DNA from: Candidatus Aminicenantota bacterium
Lineage (GTDB): Bacteria > Acidobacteriota > Aminicenantia > Aminicenantales > Aminicenantaceae
Reading direction: 5' to 3'
NCBI GenBank assembly: GCA_016926925.1
Contig: JAFGNQ010000353.1
Coordinates: 1 to 12,087 of the forward strand
DNA: 12,087 nucleotides
Shown: in pieces, positions 3,847 through 12,087 of the stretch
Numbering within the stretch: the stretch's first letter is position 1
How the letters are laid out: the number at the start of each line of letters is the position of its first letter
Made by a program: the position numbers and the translations under genes
The notes under the pieces: generated by a model
The model's database searches: none
What the model was told of the DNA's origin: nothing
What the model saw: only the letters and a program-made list of their open reading frames with translations

Positions 3847-5586
3847 ATGAAAAATCCGTACGAGAAGAAAGTCAGGAATAGAACGATCATCCTGCTTTTC
3901 TTCTTTCTGATATGGCTTGCCGCCATTGTTCTCCGGCTCATCCAGTTGCAGGTTATCGATTATACCCGTTTGAAAAATGAGGTGGCCGAGCAAAACCATG
4001 ACGTCGAGAAGATCATTCCCAAGAGAGGAACTCTATTCGATCGATCCGGCAACATCTTGGCCCGAAGCTTGCCGAGGGCATCCGTTTTCTACATTCCGTC
4101 TAAAGACGAGCCCATGCAAAAACATTTGGAAAAAATCCAAGCATTGAGGAAATCACTCCATCTGTCTTCAACGAAAACAGCCGGGATTATCGAGCGGCTC
4201 AAGAAGAGCGATTCTTTTATCTGGATCAAACGCAAAATCGAACCCGAGGAAGCCGCAAGACTAAAAGCTCTCGATTTGGCGGGAGTTCACTTTGACGAGG
4301 AGAACAAAAGGTTTTATCCGCAAGGCCGGCTGGCTGTTCACGTAATTGGGAGGGTTAACATAGACGATCGAGGGCAGAGCGGGATCGAATACCGCTACAA
4401 CGGCTTTCTTGAGGGGCAAAAGGGAGAACGTCTCATCCTCAAGGACGCTAAATACAGGGAGTATCGATTTGAAACCCTCAAGGCTCCGGTCCCGGGGAAA
4501 AACCTGATCCTCACCATCGATGAGACCATCCAGTACATCGCTGAGAAAGAGCTGGAAAAAGTCGCACGCAAAACACAGGCCCGATGGGGAACCGTGATCA
4601 TCTCCCATCCTCCTTCCGGTGACATTCTGGCAATGGCAAATTACCCCGCATACGACCTCAACTTCCCACCCCCCGACGTAGCCAAAATTGATAGGAACAA
4701 GGCTATCCATCAAACGTTCGATCCGGGATCGACGTTCAAAATCATAACCGCTTCCGCCGCGTTGGAAACAAAAAGCGTTAGCTTGAATGCCGTCTTCGAT
4801 TGCAGCCAGGGGGCCATCACCGTTCCGGGCAAGGTCATCAGAGATCACAAAAAAATGGGTGTCCTTACCTTCCCCGAAGTCATCATTCATTCTTCCAATG
4901 TCGGAACCGTACAAATCGGTCAGAAAATCGGAGAAAAAAACCTCTACGAGACGATTAAAGCTTTCGGTTTTGGACAGAGAACCGGGATCGATCTTCCCGC
5001 AGAAGAACAGGGAATCTTCAGACCCATAGAAAGCTGGACGGATATCTCCCTATCTTCTCTCTCCATAGGCTATGAAATATCCGTCACGGCCATCCAGATG
5101 CTTCAGGCTATAAACATCGTTGCCCAAAAAGGATCGGTCATCCCCCCGCGCATAGTCAAAAACGCCCCAAATCAGGAGGGCGCCGATATCGATACTCCCC
5201 ATCAAGGCCAAAGAGTCCTTTCCGAAGAGACGGCGCTCCAGATGTCCCGCATGCTGGAAGGTGTGGTTTTATCAGGCACAGGGACCCAAGCCCAAATCGA
5301 AGGCTACAGAGTAGCCGGAAAAACGGGGACTGCCCAGAAGTTCGATCCGGCGATCGGCCGCTATTCCGCAAGGCTGCACACCTCATCTTTTGTCGGATAT
5401 GTACCGGTAGAGGATCCTATTCTTAGCATTATCGTCATCATCGATGAGCCCAAGGGAGTTTTTTACGGAGGAGAGGTCGCAGCGCCCCTATTCCGCGAAA
5501 CCGCGCTGCAAACGCTGCGCTATCTTCAAATCCCGAGACAACATATCCCGCCGCAAAGAATGATAGCATCGCAACAAAAGCAGTAA
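3847..5586 (+). CDS. ftsI: Septal peptidoglycan transpeptidase FtsI (PBP3)
   Basis: A 579-residue class B penicillin-binding protein. It has a short cytoplasmic N-terminus, one transmembrane helix (about 13-35) and the pedestal/dimerisation domain starting with PKRGTLFDRSGNILA (58-72). The transpeptidase domain has all three active-site motifs: Ser295-Thr-Phe-Lys298 (catalytic serine 295), Ser349-Ser-Asn351 and Lys492-Thr-Gly494. It cross-links septal peptidoglycan with FtsW as partner glycosyltransferase. The chain ends about 85 residues after KTG in a basic, Gln-rich tail, so there is no C-terminal PASTA domain. It starts 3 bases after ftsL; the ribosome binding site is weak, so translation may depend on coupling. 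Position in the cluster favours FtsI over the elongation enzyme MrdA or sporulation paralogues. Confidence 0.95.
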   Translation: MKNPYEKKVRNRTIILLFFFLIWLAAIVLRLIQLQVIDYTRLKNEVAEQNHDVEKIIPKRGTLFDRSGNILARSLPRASVFYIPSKDEPMQKHLEKIQALRKSLHLSSTKTAGIIERLKKSDSFIWIKRKIEPEEAARLKALDLAGVHFDEENKRFYPQGRLAVHVIGRVNIDDRGQSGIEYRYNGFLEGQKGERLILKDAKYREYRFETLKAPVPGKNLILTIDETIQYIAEKELEKVARKTQARWGTVIISHPPSGDILAMANYPAYDLNFPPPDVAKIDRNKAIHQTFDPGSTFKIITASAALETKSVSLNAVFDCSQGAITVPGKVIRDHKKMGVLTFPEVIIHSSNVGTVQIGQKIGEKNLYETIKAFGFGQRTGIDLPAEEQGIFRPIESWTDISLSSLSIGYEISVTAIQMLQAINIVAQKGSVIPPRIVKNAPNQEGADIDTPHQGQRVLSEETALQMSRMLEGVVLSGTGTQAQIEGYRVAGKTGTAQKFDPAIGRYSARLHTSSFVGYVPVEDPILSIIVIIDEPKGVFYGGEVAAPLFRETALQTLRYLQIPRQHIPPQRMIASQQKQ

Positions 5587-5592
5587 GATAAG

Positions 5593-7056
5593 ATGAACCT
5601 AACAGATATTTTGGAAGCTGTTCCCGTCATAAACCTGAGCGGGGATACGGATATCGACATCCGGGGTATCACCTATTCCTCCAAGTCCGTGCAGCCGGGA
5701 TTTCTGTTCGCGGCAATGAAAGGAGAAAAGACCGACGGCATGAACTTTGTCGCTGACTCTCTGGAACGGGGAGCGCTCGCCGTGCTCTCAGACAGAGAGG
5801 CCCCCGAAAATTTTCCGAAAACTTGGATTCAAGCCTGCAATGCACGACTCGCGCTGGGGCTGTGCTCAGCCAACTTCTATTCCCATCCTTCGGAAGAAAT
5901 ACCGGTTATCGGCGTTACGGGAACCAAAGGAAAGACAACCGTAACCTACATTCTTGAAGCCATCCTGAAAAAGGCGAATTTCCGGCCGGGTGTCCTCGGA
6001 ACCATATCCTATAGAGGACCTAAAAGAGAAATCCCCGCCCCGAGGACAACACCCGAAGCACCGGACCTCCAAAGAATGTTGAGGGAAATGATCCAAGACG
6101 GTGCCAGCCATTGTGTCATGGAAGTCTCATCCCATTCTTTAGCACTCCAGAGAGTCACCGGCATCCGTTTTCAATTAACGGTGTTCACCAACTTGAGCGG
6201 CGAGCACATGGACTACCATCATTCGATGGAAGATTACTTTGAAGCCAAAAAAAGGCTTTTTTCCCTCCCGGGGAAAAAACATTTGGCTGTCGTCAATACG
6301 GATGATTCATGGGGAAAAAAATTGGCCTCCCAACTCACCATGGGAGTTATCTCATTTGGAGTCGCTCCTCCAGCCATGGTGCGAGCAGAACAATTCCGCT
6401 TCTCCGAAAAGGGTATTGAAGCGGACATAAAGTATCCCGCCGGAAGAATCTCTCTTCAATCTCCCCTCCTGGGAAGGCCAAACCTCTACAACATACTTGC
6501 GGCAACAGCCAGCGCTTTGATCTTGAATATCCCCGTACACAAGATCAAAGAAGGAATCGCTTCGCTCCGAGGTGTACCGGGGCGTTTCGAGAAAATCGAA
6601 AATCCTTTCGGGTTCAATCTGATGGTCGACTATGCCCATACGGATGATGCCTTGAGAAAGCTGCTTGAAACAACCCGAGAGCTGAGCAAACAGCGTATCA
6701 TCCTCGTTTTCGGGGCCGGTGGAGATAGAGATAAGACAAAACGGCCGAGGATGGGCGAGGTGGCGGCTTCCTACGCAGACTGGATGATTATCACATCCGA
6801 TAATCCCAGGTCTGAAGACCCCCTGACCATAATATCCCAAATAGAGGAGGGAATAAAGAAAACGGGATCGACAAAGTACTCCGTACAACCTGATCGCAAA
6901 AAAGCTATTCGAGAGGCGCTCCGGCTCGCAAAGCGAGATGATTATGTTCTTGTGGCGGGCAAAGGCCACGAAAACTACCAAATAGTCGGAGACGAAGTCC
7001 ACACCTTCGACGACGCGGACGTTATCAGAGAGATCATTAAAGAGTTGGAGGGGTGA
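5593..7056 (+). CDS. murE: UDP-MurNAc-L-Ala-D-Glu:meso-DAP ligase MurE
   Basis: A 487-residue Mur ligase of normal length with three domains: an N-terminal UDP-MurNAc-binding domain (YSSKSVQPGFLFAAMKG, 28-44), a central ATPase and a C-terminal Rossmann-like domain. The P-loop is GVTGTKGKTT (107-116). Lys219 in YFEAKKRLF is in the position of the carbamylated lysine. The C-terminal motif Asp403-Asn-Pro-Arg406 followed by SEDP is the signature of ligases that add meso-diaminopimelate; lysine-adding enzymes differ there. The enzyme catalyses ATP-dependent addition of the third stem-peptide residue in the cytosol. It begins 6 bases after ftsI with a weak ribosome binding site. Its last bases overlap the possible GTG start of murF. 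Confidence 0.96.
   Translation: MNLTDILEAVPVINLSGDTDIDIRGITYSSKSVQPGFLFAAMKGEKTDGMNFVADSLERGALAVLSDREAPENFPKTWIQACNARLALGLCSANFYSHPSEEIPVIGVTGTKGKTTVTYILEAILKKANFRPGVLGTISYRGPKREIPAPRTTPEAPDLQRMLREMIQDGASHCVMEVSSHSLALQRVTGIRFQLTVFTNLSGEHMDYHHSMEDYFEAKKRLFSLPGKKHLAVVNTDDSWGKKLASQLTMGVISFGVAPPAMVRAEQFRFSEKGIEADIKYPAGRISLQSPLLGRPNLYNILAATASALILNIPVHKIKEGIASLRGVPGRFEKIENPFGFNLMVDYAHTDDALRKLLETTRELSKQRIILVFGAGGDRDKTKRPRMGEVAASYADWMIITSDNPRSEDPLTIISQIEEGIKKTGSTKYSVQPDRKKAIREALRLAKRDDYVLVAGKGHENYQIVGDEVHTFDDADVIREIIKELEG
7047..7053 (+). promoter_or_regulatory. Ribosome binding site deciding the murF start
   Basis: GGAGGGG sits inside the end of murE and abuts the GTG at 7053, which leaves no spacing for that start. 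TTG at 7059 or GTG at 7062 lies at a workable distance (7 or 10 bases from the GGAGG core), so one of these is more likely the true start. Confidence 0.6.
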
Positions 7057-7061
7057 CATTG

Positions 7062-8441
7062 GTGGAACTCAGACTGAACCAACTTGAAGCAAAAATGAAG
7101 GGACATGTTCTTCAGGGTTCGCCGTCGCTGTCTTTCTGCAAATTCAATACGGATTCTCGTTTATCAGAACCGGGCGAGCTCTTTTTCGCCTTGATCGCGG
7201 AAAGAAACGGACATGCCTTCATCTCTAAAGCTGCGGAAAAAGGCGCCGCGGGTGCCGTAATCTCGCAGAAGGTTGTCTCCCCTCGCAAGGGCTTCGGATT
7301 GATTAAGGTGGAGGATACTCTTGACGCTCTGCAAAATCTGGCTGCAGATGTTCTTACGGAATACCAGGTGAAAGTCGTGGGCATCACCGGAAGTATCGGA
7401 AAAACCACCACAAAGGAGTTTGCCGCCACCCTCCTCGCACCTTATTTCAGAGTACTCAAGTCTGAAGGCAATTTAAACAATCACATCGGCCTGCCACTCT
7501 CCGTTCTTAAACTCCAGGAGAATCACGATATCGCCATTCTGGAAATGGGAATGAATCATGCCGGGGAAATCCGAAATCTGACACGGATCGCTCCACCTCA
7601 GATTGTTCTTATCACCAACATCCAACCCGTCCACCTCGAGTTTTTTGAGGACATGGCGGGTATTGCCGCTGCAAAAAAAGAAATTCTGGAGGGAGCCGAA
7701 CAAGGAAGCACCGCTGTTCTCAACGGGGATGACCCATGGGTGGAACGTATTTCAAAGGACTGGAGTGGAGAGAAAGTCTTTTTTGGCCTCTCAGATCGCT
7801 GTGATGTCTCTGCAAAGAACATCCGGATAAAAGGATGGGAGGGAATGTCCTTCATTCTTTCCTACGGGGAAATACGGCAACGGATCTCACTTCCTTTCTT
7901 CTATGAGACCGCGCTTTATAATTACCTGGCAGCTGTGGCTCTAGGCTATGCTTTCTCCATCCCTTTAAACGGCATCTGCGAACAGACACACTCACTCGAG
8001 CTCTACAAAATGAGGGGTACGCTCATCCACCTCGACGGGGGTATGATACTCATAGATGACTCTTACAACTCCAATCCTGCAGGGCTGGAATCCACGCTGA
8101 AAAGCGTTGCCGGACTTCCCCACAAAAGAAAAGTCGCCGTTCTGGGCGACATGCTGGAACTGGGAAAGGATTCCGCAATGTACCACAGAAAAGCGGGAGA
8201 ACAGGTTTTCAACTACGCTTATGAACTGCTCGTTACAGTAGGGGCTTTAAGCCGCGTTATGGCGGAAGCAGCCATAGACTCCGGCATGCCTCAAAAACAG
8301 GTCTACTCCTTCTCAAACACTGAGGAAGCCGCTGACAACATCCAGGAGCTTTTAGAGAGCGGGGATCTCATATTAGTCAAAGGTTCGCGAGGATTGAAGA
8401 TGGAAAACATCGTAGCCAATTTGAAAAAGAGGAGGGCTTAA
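7062..8441 (+). CDS. murF: UDP-MurNAc-tripeptide:D-Ala-D-Ala ligase MurF
   Basis: About 459 residues, typical for MurF. It adds D-alanyl-D-alanine to UDP-MurNAc-tripeptide, completing the cytoplasmic pentapeptide precursor. Visible motifs are the N-terminal NTDSRLSEPGELFFALIAER substrate domain, the P-loop GITGSIGKTT (107-116, counted from 7062), LNNHIGLPLSVL, the MurF-typical EMGMNHAGEI, and DDSYNSNPAGLESTL in the C-terminal part. The murE stop overlaps a GTG at 7053 (GTGA), but the strong GGAGGGG directly before it places the likely start at GTG 7062 or TTG 7059; I chose 7062. Initiation inside or right next to murE's end indicates translational coupling. murF ends one base before mraY. All expected motifs are intact. 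Confidence 0.95.
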   Translation: MELRLNQLEAKMKGHVLQGSPSLSFCKFNTDSRLSEPGELFFALIAERNGHAFISKAAEKGAAGAVISQKVVSPRKGFGLIKVEDTLDALQNLAADVLTEYQVKVVGITGSIGKTTTKEFAATLLAPYFRVLKSEGNLNNHIGLPLSVLKLQENHDIAILEMGMNHAGEIRNLTRIAPPQIVLITNIQPVHLEFFEDMAGIAAAKKEILEGAEQGSTAVLNGDDPWVERISKDWSGEKVFFGLSDRCDVSAKNIRIKGWEGMSFILSYGEIRQRISLPFFYETALYNYLAAVALGYAFSIPLNGICEQTHSLELYKMRGTLIHLDGGMILIDDSYNSNPAGLESTLKSVAGLPHKRKVAVLGDMLELGKDSAMYHRKAGEQVFNYAYELLVTVGALSRVMAEAAIDSGMPQKQVYSFSNTEEAADNIQELLESGDLILVKGSRGLKMENIVANLKKRRA

Positions 8442-8442
8442 C

Positions 8443-9531
8443 GTGCTCTATTGGCTTCTTGTACCGATGAAGCAGTACTTCATATTCTTCAACGTCTTCC
8501 GTTATATCACGGTTCGAACCGCGCTGGCGGGAATCACAGCTCTCCTGATCAGTATGGTCCTCGGACACTGGGTGATTAAAGGCCTTAAAAAACACCAGGT
8601 CGGAGAAGAAATCAGACCGGACGGCCCAAAATCTCATTCAGAGAAAAGGGGCACTCCTTCCATGGGCGGGATCCTCATTATCGCCGCGACTCTCATTCCT
8701 ACTCTGCTCTGGGGGGACTTGGAGAACATCTACGTCTGGATCGCCGTATTCACGATGCTTTCTTTCGGCATTCTCGGCTTTTGGGATGATTACCTCAAGA
8801 TCAAAAAGAAAAAAGTCTCCGGACTCATTATCAGGAAAAAACTGATCATCCAAATCTTCCTTGCGGGGGTTATCGGATTGTTCCTGCTTTATCTTGGATC
8901 GAAAGGTGAGTTCGACCTCCGCATGAGCCTTCCGTTTTTCAAGGCATGGACACCTTACCTGGGAGTCCTCTATCTTCCCTGGATTATGTTCATCCTCGTC
9001 GGGTCTTCCAATGCCGTCAATTTTGCTGACGGGCTGGACGGCCTAGCCATCGGTCTGACTCTTATCAGTGCCACCGCCTTGACGGCGCTCTGCTACATTG
9101 CCGGTCACGCTCTTTGGTCTCAGTACTTGAACATCACGCGAGTGGGATTAGCTTCCGAATTAACAGTCTTTCTGGGCGCCATGGCCGGCGCGTGTCTCGG
9201 CTTTCTCTGGTACAACTGCCATCCTGCAGAAGTCTTTATGGGCGATACAGGGGCTCTGTCACTGGGCGGCACAATCGGGGCTGTGGCCATTCTCATCAAA
9301 CAAGAATTTCTCTTGTTTACGGTTGCAGGGGTATTCATCCTGGAAGCCCTATCCGTTTTGATCCAGATATCCTATTTCAAAATGACCGGGGGAAAGAGGA
9401 TATTCCGCATGGCCCCCCTGCACCATCATTTCGAATTGATGGGCTGGTCGGAACAAAAAATCGTAGTTCGCTTCTGGATTGTGGGAATCATATTCGCGCT
9501 TTTCAGTCTTACCACTCTGAAACTGAGATAA
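8443..9531 (+). CDS. mraY: Phospho-N-acetylmuramoyl-pentapeptide transferase MraY
   Basis: A 362-residue polytopic inner-membrane enzyme with about ten hydrophobic helices. It transfers phospho-MurNAc-pentapeptide from UDP to undecaprenyl phosphate, forming lipid I. Family motifs are in order: KRGTPSMGG (68-76), WDDYLKI with Asp115-Asp116, NFADGLDGLAIG (193-204), MGDTGALSLGG (266-276, Asp268) and the three-histidine loop PLHHHFELMGW (325-335). The aspartates and histidines are those known to be needed for Mg binding and catalysis in this superfamily. The start is GTG 8443, supported by GGAGGG (8431-8436) 6 bases upstream and by the family N-terminus (FxxFRYIT.RT). The gene is one base from murF and one base from murD. 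Confidence 0.97.
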   Translation: MLYWLLVPMKQYFIFFNVFRYITVRTALAGITALLISMVLGHWVIKGLKKHQVGEEIRPDGPKSHSEKRGTPSMGGILIIAATLIPTLLWGDLENIYVWIAVFTMLSFGILGFWDDYLKIKKKKVSGLIIRKKLIIQIFLAGVIGLFLLYLGSKGEFDLRMSLPFFKAWTPYLGVLYLPWIMFILVGSSNAVNFADGLDGLAIGLTLISATALTALCYIAGHALWSQYLNITRVGLASELTVFLGAMAGACLGFLWYNCHPAEVFMGDTGALSLGGTIGAVAILIKQEFLLFTVAGVFILEALSVLIQISYFKMTGGKRIFRMAPLHHHFELMGWSEQKIVVRFWIVGIIFALFSLTTLKLR

Positions 9532-9532
9532 A

Positions 9533-10903
9533 ATGAACCTCGAAGGAAAAAAAGTGCTGGTCGTTGGGTTGGGAAAGACGGGGGAATCCGTGTGCCGCTT
9601 CCTGTTGGACAGGCAAGCCCGTGTGCAAATCAGCGAAGGGAAGCCATCCGAGCAGATATCGGATAAAATTCGTCAGTGGACTCAACGGGGAGTAGAGATC
9701 GAAGCCGGTGGACATCGACGATCTTCTTTCATGCAAGCGGACATGATCGTTCCAAGTCCGGGTGTCCCCCCGATTCCGGAATTGACGGACGCAATGGCAC
9801 ATGGGGTCGAGGTTGTCTCAGAGGTCGAGCTTGCTTTCCGGTACATAAGGGGAAGGATCATCGGCATTACCGGATCGAACGGCAAATCCACCACAGCAAC
9901 CCTCTGCCATGAAATCCTCGTGAAGGGGGGACGAAAGGCCTTTTTAGCAGGGAACATCGGCACTCCTTTGATCAGCTTTGTAGACTCAAGTAAAGACGAC
10001 CATATCTACGTTACGGAGCTTTCCAGCTTTCAGCTGGAGTATGCGAAACATTTCAGAGCATCCGTATCGATTTTCTTGAACATAACCCCCGACCATCTGG
10101 ATTGGCATAAGAGCTTCGACGACTATTTTTCCGCGAAGAAGCGTCTCTTCAAAAATCAAAACCGGAACGACACCGCCATTCTGAACGGCGACGATCCCCT
10201 CGTTTGGAACCTGAGAGAGGAGATAAGGCCGCACATCTATGGATTCAGCAGAATGAGGGCGATCTCTCCGGGATGCTATATCGATAAGGACAGGATCGTC
10301 TTCTCAGATGATGGAAAAAAGACGATCATGAACACAAATGACGTACATCTCCCCGGTGTCCACAATCAAGAAAACATCATGGCTGCGTTATGTGTCGGAC
10401 ACCTGTTGCATGTTCCCTCGCCTGTGATCAAGACAAGCGTGGAAGAATTCGAGGGTCTGGAGCACCGGCTGGAGAAAGTGGCCACACTCGAAGGCGTAAC
10501 CTTCTATAACGACTCCAAAGCCACGAACGTAGGAGCCGCCCTCAAATCCATCCAAAGTTTTGACCAAAAAATCATCCTGATTTTGGGAGGGAGAGACAAA
10601 GGAGGTACTTTTGAGGCACTGAAGAAGTCCATCGCACTTCAGGTGAAAAAAATCTTTCTTCTAGGGGAGGCAAAAGAAAAAATCGCAGGGGCTCTCAAAA
10701 ACGGAGTCCCAATGAGCCGTGTGTCTTCATTGCGCGAAGCAGTCGAATCGGGTTTTGCCGCCGCATCGCCGGGGGATGTCGTTCTCCTCGCACCGGCATG
10801 TACAAGCTATGACATGTTTGCCAATTTTGAGGAACGGGGTAAGATTTTCAAGCAGGAAGTTTTGTCACTGAAGAAAAGAATTGCGGAAAAGGGTGTATCT
10901 TGA
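9533..10903 (+). CDS. murD: UDP-MurNAc-L-Ala:D-Glu ligase MurD
   Basis: A 456-residue Mur ligase of typical length. It adds D-glutamate to UDP-MurNAc-L-alanine in the cytosol using ATP. The N-terminus has the Rossmann-type VLVVGLGKTGES (8-19) that MurD uses to bind the UDP moiety. The P-loop is GITGSNGKSTT (111-121, Lys118). ELSSFQLE (162-169) and NITPDHLDWH (183-192) follow. Lys202 in YFSAKKRLF matches the carbamylated lysine. C-terminal motifs YNDSKATN, GGRDKGG and LAPACTSYDMFANFEERG are the usual MurD ones. The ATG follows the mraY stop after a single base with a poor ribosome binding site, pointing to coupled translation. The stop codon overlaps the ftsW start by one base. Confidence 0.97.
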   Translation: MNLEGKKVLVVGLGKTGESVCRFLLDRQARVQISEGKPSEQISDKIRQWTQRGVEIEAGGHRRSSFMQADMIVPSPGVPPIPELTDAMAHGVEVVSEVELAFRYIRGRIIGITGSNGKSTTATLCHEILVKGGRKAFLAGNIGTPLISFVDSSKDDHIYVTELSSFQLEYAKHFRASVSIFLNITPDHLDWHKSFDDYFSAKKRLFKNQNRNDTAILNGDDPLVWNLREEIRPHIYGFSRMRAISPGCYIDKDRIVFSDDGKKTIMNTNDVHLPGVHNQENIMAALCVGHLLHVPSPVIKTSVEEFEGLEHRLEKVATLEGVTFYNDSKATNVGAALKSIQSFDQKIILILGGRDKGGTFEALKKSIALQVKKIFLLGEAKEKIAGALKNGVPMSRVSSLREAVESGFAAASPGDVVLLAPACTSYDMFANFEERGKIFKQEVLSLKKRIAEKGVS

Positions 10904-12012
10904 TGGAAATCTTCAGACAGTACGGATTCGATAAGCCCCTCTTTTTCGTAGTGCTCATTCTGATTGCGTTCGGCCTTATCATGGTTTTCAGTTCGTCCGC
11001 AATTCTAGCCGGTGAGAAGTACCAACAGCCTTTTTATTTTTTCATCAATCAGGTTATGGGTGTCGGTCTGGGTCTGGCCGTAATCCTGGTGATGCTGCTC
11101 ATCCCCAAGCCTTTTTACCAAAATACTCAATTCATCTACGGGTTTTTGATCCTGACATTCCTCCTTCTGGGATTGAGCTTGGCGATGCCAGCACTGGGCT
11201 CGACAAATCGCTGGATCCATTTCTACGGACTCCGATTCCAACCTTCGGAACTGGCCAAAATAAGCTTGATTTTGTTCATAGCTTATTATCTTGACAAAAA
11301 AAAAGAAAGACTGGGTGAGGTAAAGACCGTTCTCGTACCGCTGGCCGTGATACTCTTGGCCCTGCTTCTCATCATCATAGAACCGGATTACGGGAGCGCT
11401 CTCCTCCTTTTCGTCATCTGTACCGTCATGCTCTTTATCGGTGGACTGAAGATCGCCTATTTCATTTTTTTAGGGGCTGTCTCCTCTACTCTTTTTGTAT
11501 TCTATCTCTTCAACGCGCAATATCGAATGGATAGGATCACCGCTTTTCTCTCTCCCACGAGCGACCGTTTGGGCAGCGGTTTTCAAATCATTCAATCCAA
11601 ACTGGCGGTCGGATCCGGAGGCTTGTTCGGAGTGAGCATCGGAGAGAGCACTCAAAAACTTTTCTTCCTGCCGTGCGCACATACGGATTATATCTACGCC
11701 ATTATCGGGGAAGAACTCGGGTTGGTTGGGACTCTGGCCATACTGCTGCTCTTCGGGATTTTTCTCTGGCGGGGATTGCTCATATCATGGAGGGCTCCCG
11801 ACGCATTCAGCCGTATCGTGGCTGCAGGCCTGACTCTCGCCATCTTCGGCCAAGCGCTCTTGAACATCAGCATAGTGTTGGGCTTGGGGCCGCCGACCGG
11901 GCTCCCTCTTCCTCTCATCAGTTTTGGCAGATCATCGCTGCTGTGCACGCTTTTCAGCATTGGAATTCTCCTCCATATTTCTCAGAGAAAGAAAGGGAGC
12001 AGGAGCCGATGA
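10903..12012 (+). CDS. ftsW: Septal peptidoglycan polymerase FtsW
   Basis: A 369-residue SEDS-family membrane protein with about ten transmembrane helices. It polymerises lipid II glycan chains at the septum together with FtsI. Family motifs seen are MVFSSSAI in the first helix, GSTNRWIHF, RFQPSELAK, EPDYGSALLL, and LPCAHTDYIYAIIGEELG. Asp262 in that last motif aligns with the catalytic Asp297 of E. coli FtsW. The C-terminal motif reads PLPLISFGRSSLL, where the family usually has two glycines (SYGGSSLL); here the second is Arg343. The ATG at 10903 overlaps the murD stop (TGATG) and is preferred over an in-frame TTG one codon earlier. Position between murD and murG favours FtsW over the paralogues RodA and SpoVE. 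Confidence 0.95.
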   Translation: MEIFRQYGFDKPLFFVVLILIAFGLIMVFSSSAILAGEKYQQPFYFFINQVMGVGLGLAVILVMLLIPKPFYQNTQFIYGFLILTFLLLGLSLAMPALGSTNRWIHFYGLRFQPSELAKISLILFIAYYLDKKKERLGEVKTVLVPLAVILLALLLIIIEPDYGSALLLFVICTVMLFIGGLKIAYFIFLGAVSSTLFVFYLFNAQYRMDRITAFLSPTSDRLGSGFQIIQSKLAVGSGGLFGVSIGESTQKLFFLPCAHTDYIYAIIGEELGLVGTLAILLLFGIFLWRGLLISWRAPDAFSRIVAAGLTLAIFGQALLNISIVLGLGPPTGLPLPLISFGRSSLLCTLFSIGILLHISQRKKGSRSR

Positions 12013-12087
12013 TGCGCCCGAAAACCGTCATCATAAGCGGGGGCGGAACCGGAGGTCACCTTTACCCCGCTCTTGCCGTGGGCGAAA
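12012..12087 (+). CDS. murG: UDP-GlcNAc:lipid I transferase MurG, N-terminal fragment
   Basis: Only the first 25 codons are in the window. The peptide MRPKTVIISGGGTGGHLYPA continues with LAVGE and carries the MurG glycine-rich signature GGGTGGHxxPALAV, which binds the lipid substrate's diphosphate region. MurG adds GlcNAc to lipid I to make lipid II on the inner face of the membrane. Two adjacent ATG codons are possible (12009 and 12012); AGGAG at 12001-12005 lies 6 bases before the second, which I prefer. Either choice overlaps the ftsW stop codon (by one or four bases), so coupling is likely. Confidence 0.95.
   Translation, partial: MRPKTVIISGGGTGGHLYPALAVGE

Overview
The window covers the first ten genes of a division and cell wall (dcw) cluster: mraZ, rsmH, ftsL, ftsI, murE, murF, mraY, murD, ftsW and the start of murG. 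Upstream lie four small or partial genes on the same strand. All recognisable genes are on the + strand. The gene order is the canonical Gram-negative one. MurE carries the DNPR motif typical of meso-diaminopimelate ligases, so the wall is probably DAP-type. An archaeal-type (class V) fructose-1,6-bisphosphate aldolase/phosphatase fragment and an encapsulated-ferritin-like protein suggest an anaerobic or microaerophilic bacterium. A member of the former Deltaproteobacteria (Thermodesulfobacteriota, syntroph or sulfate-reducer type) fits best. That placement is inference; no marker gene in the window proves it.

Layout. Positions 1-237 hold the 3' end of the FBP aldolase/phosphatase gene. Positions 381-794 encode a NUDIX hydrolase of the ADP-ribose pyrophosphatase type. 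Positions 836-1138 encode a 100-residue EncFtn-like ferroxidase with a very clear Shine-Dalgarno sequence. Positions 1236-1502 encode a small DUF2007-type protein. Positions 1503-2174 have no credible protein gene. They contain several inverted repeats, a possible structured RNA with its own promoter (about 1742-2014), and a strong promoter for the dcw operon (TTGACA-N16-TATATT, 2116-2143). Just after that promoter are three 10-bp-phased GGGA repeats matching the known MraZ operator pattern; the last one contains the TTG start codon of mraZ. From 2175 to the end the genes are packed with overlaps of 1 to 4 bases or gaps of at most 6 bases, which indicates one transcription unit with translational coupling.

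How the genes work together. MraZ is the cluster's transcriptional regulator and probably represses its own promoter. RsmH methylates 16S rRNA. FtsL, FtsI and FtsW are divisome membrane proteins; FtsW (glycosyltransferase) and FtsI (transpeptidase) make septal peptidoglycan. MurD, MurE and MurF add D-Glu, meso-DAP and D-Ala-D-Ala to the UDP-MurNAc precursor. MraY moves the product onto undecaprenyl phosphate (lipid I), and MurG adds GlcNAc (lipid II), the substrate of FtsW and FtsI.

The protein-coding part is ordinary. The points most worth a second look are the structured intergenic region before mraZ, the operator and start codon overlap at mraZ, and the EncFtn-like gene that has no encapsulin gene beside it and no evident cargo tail.
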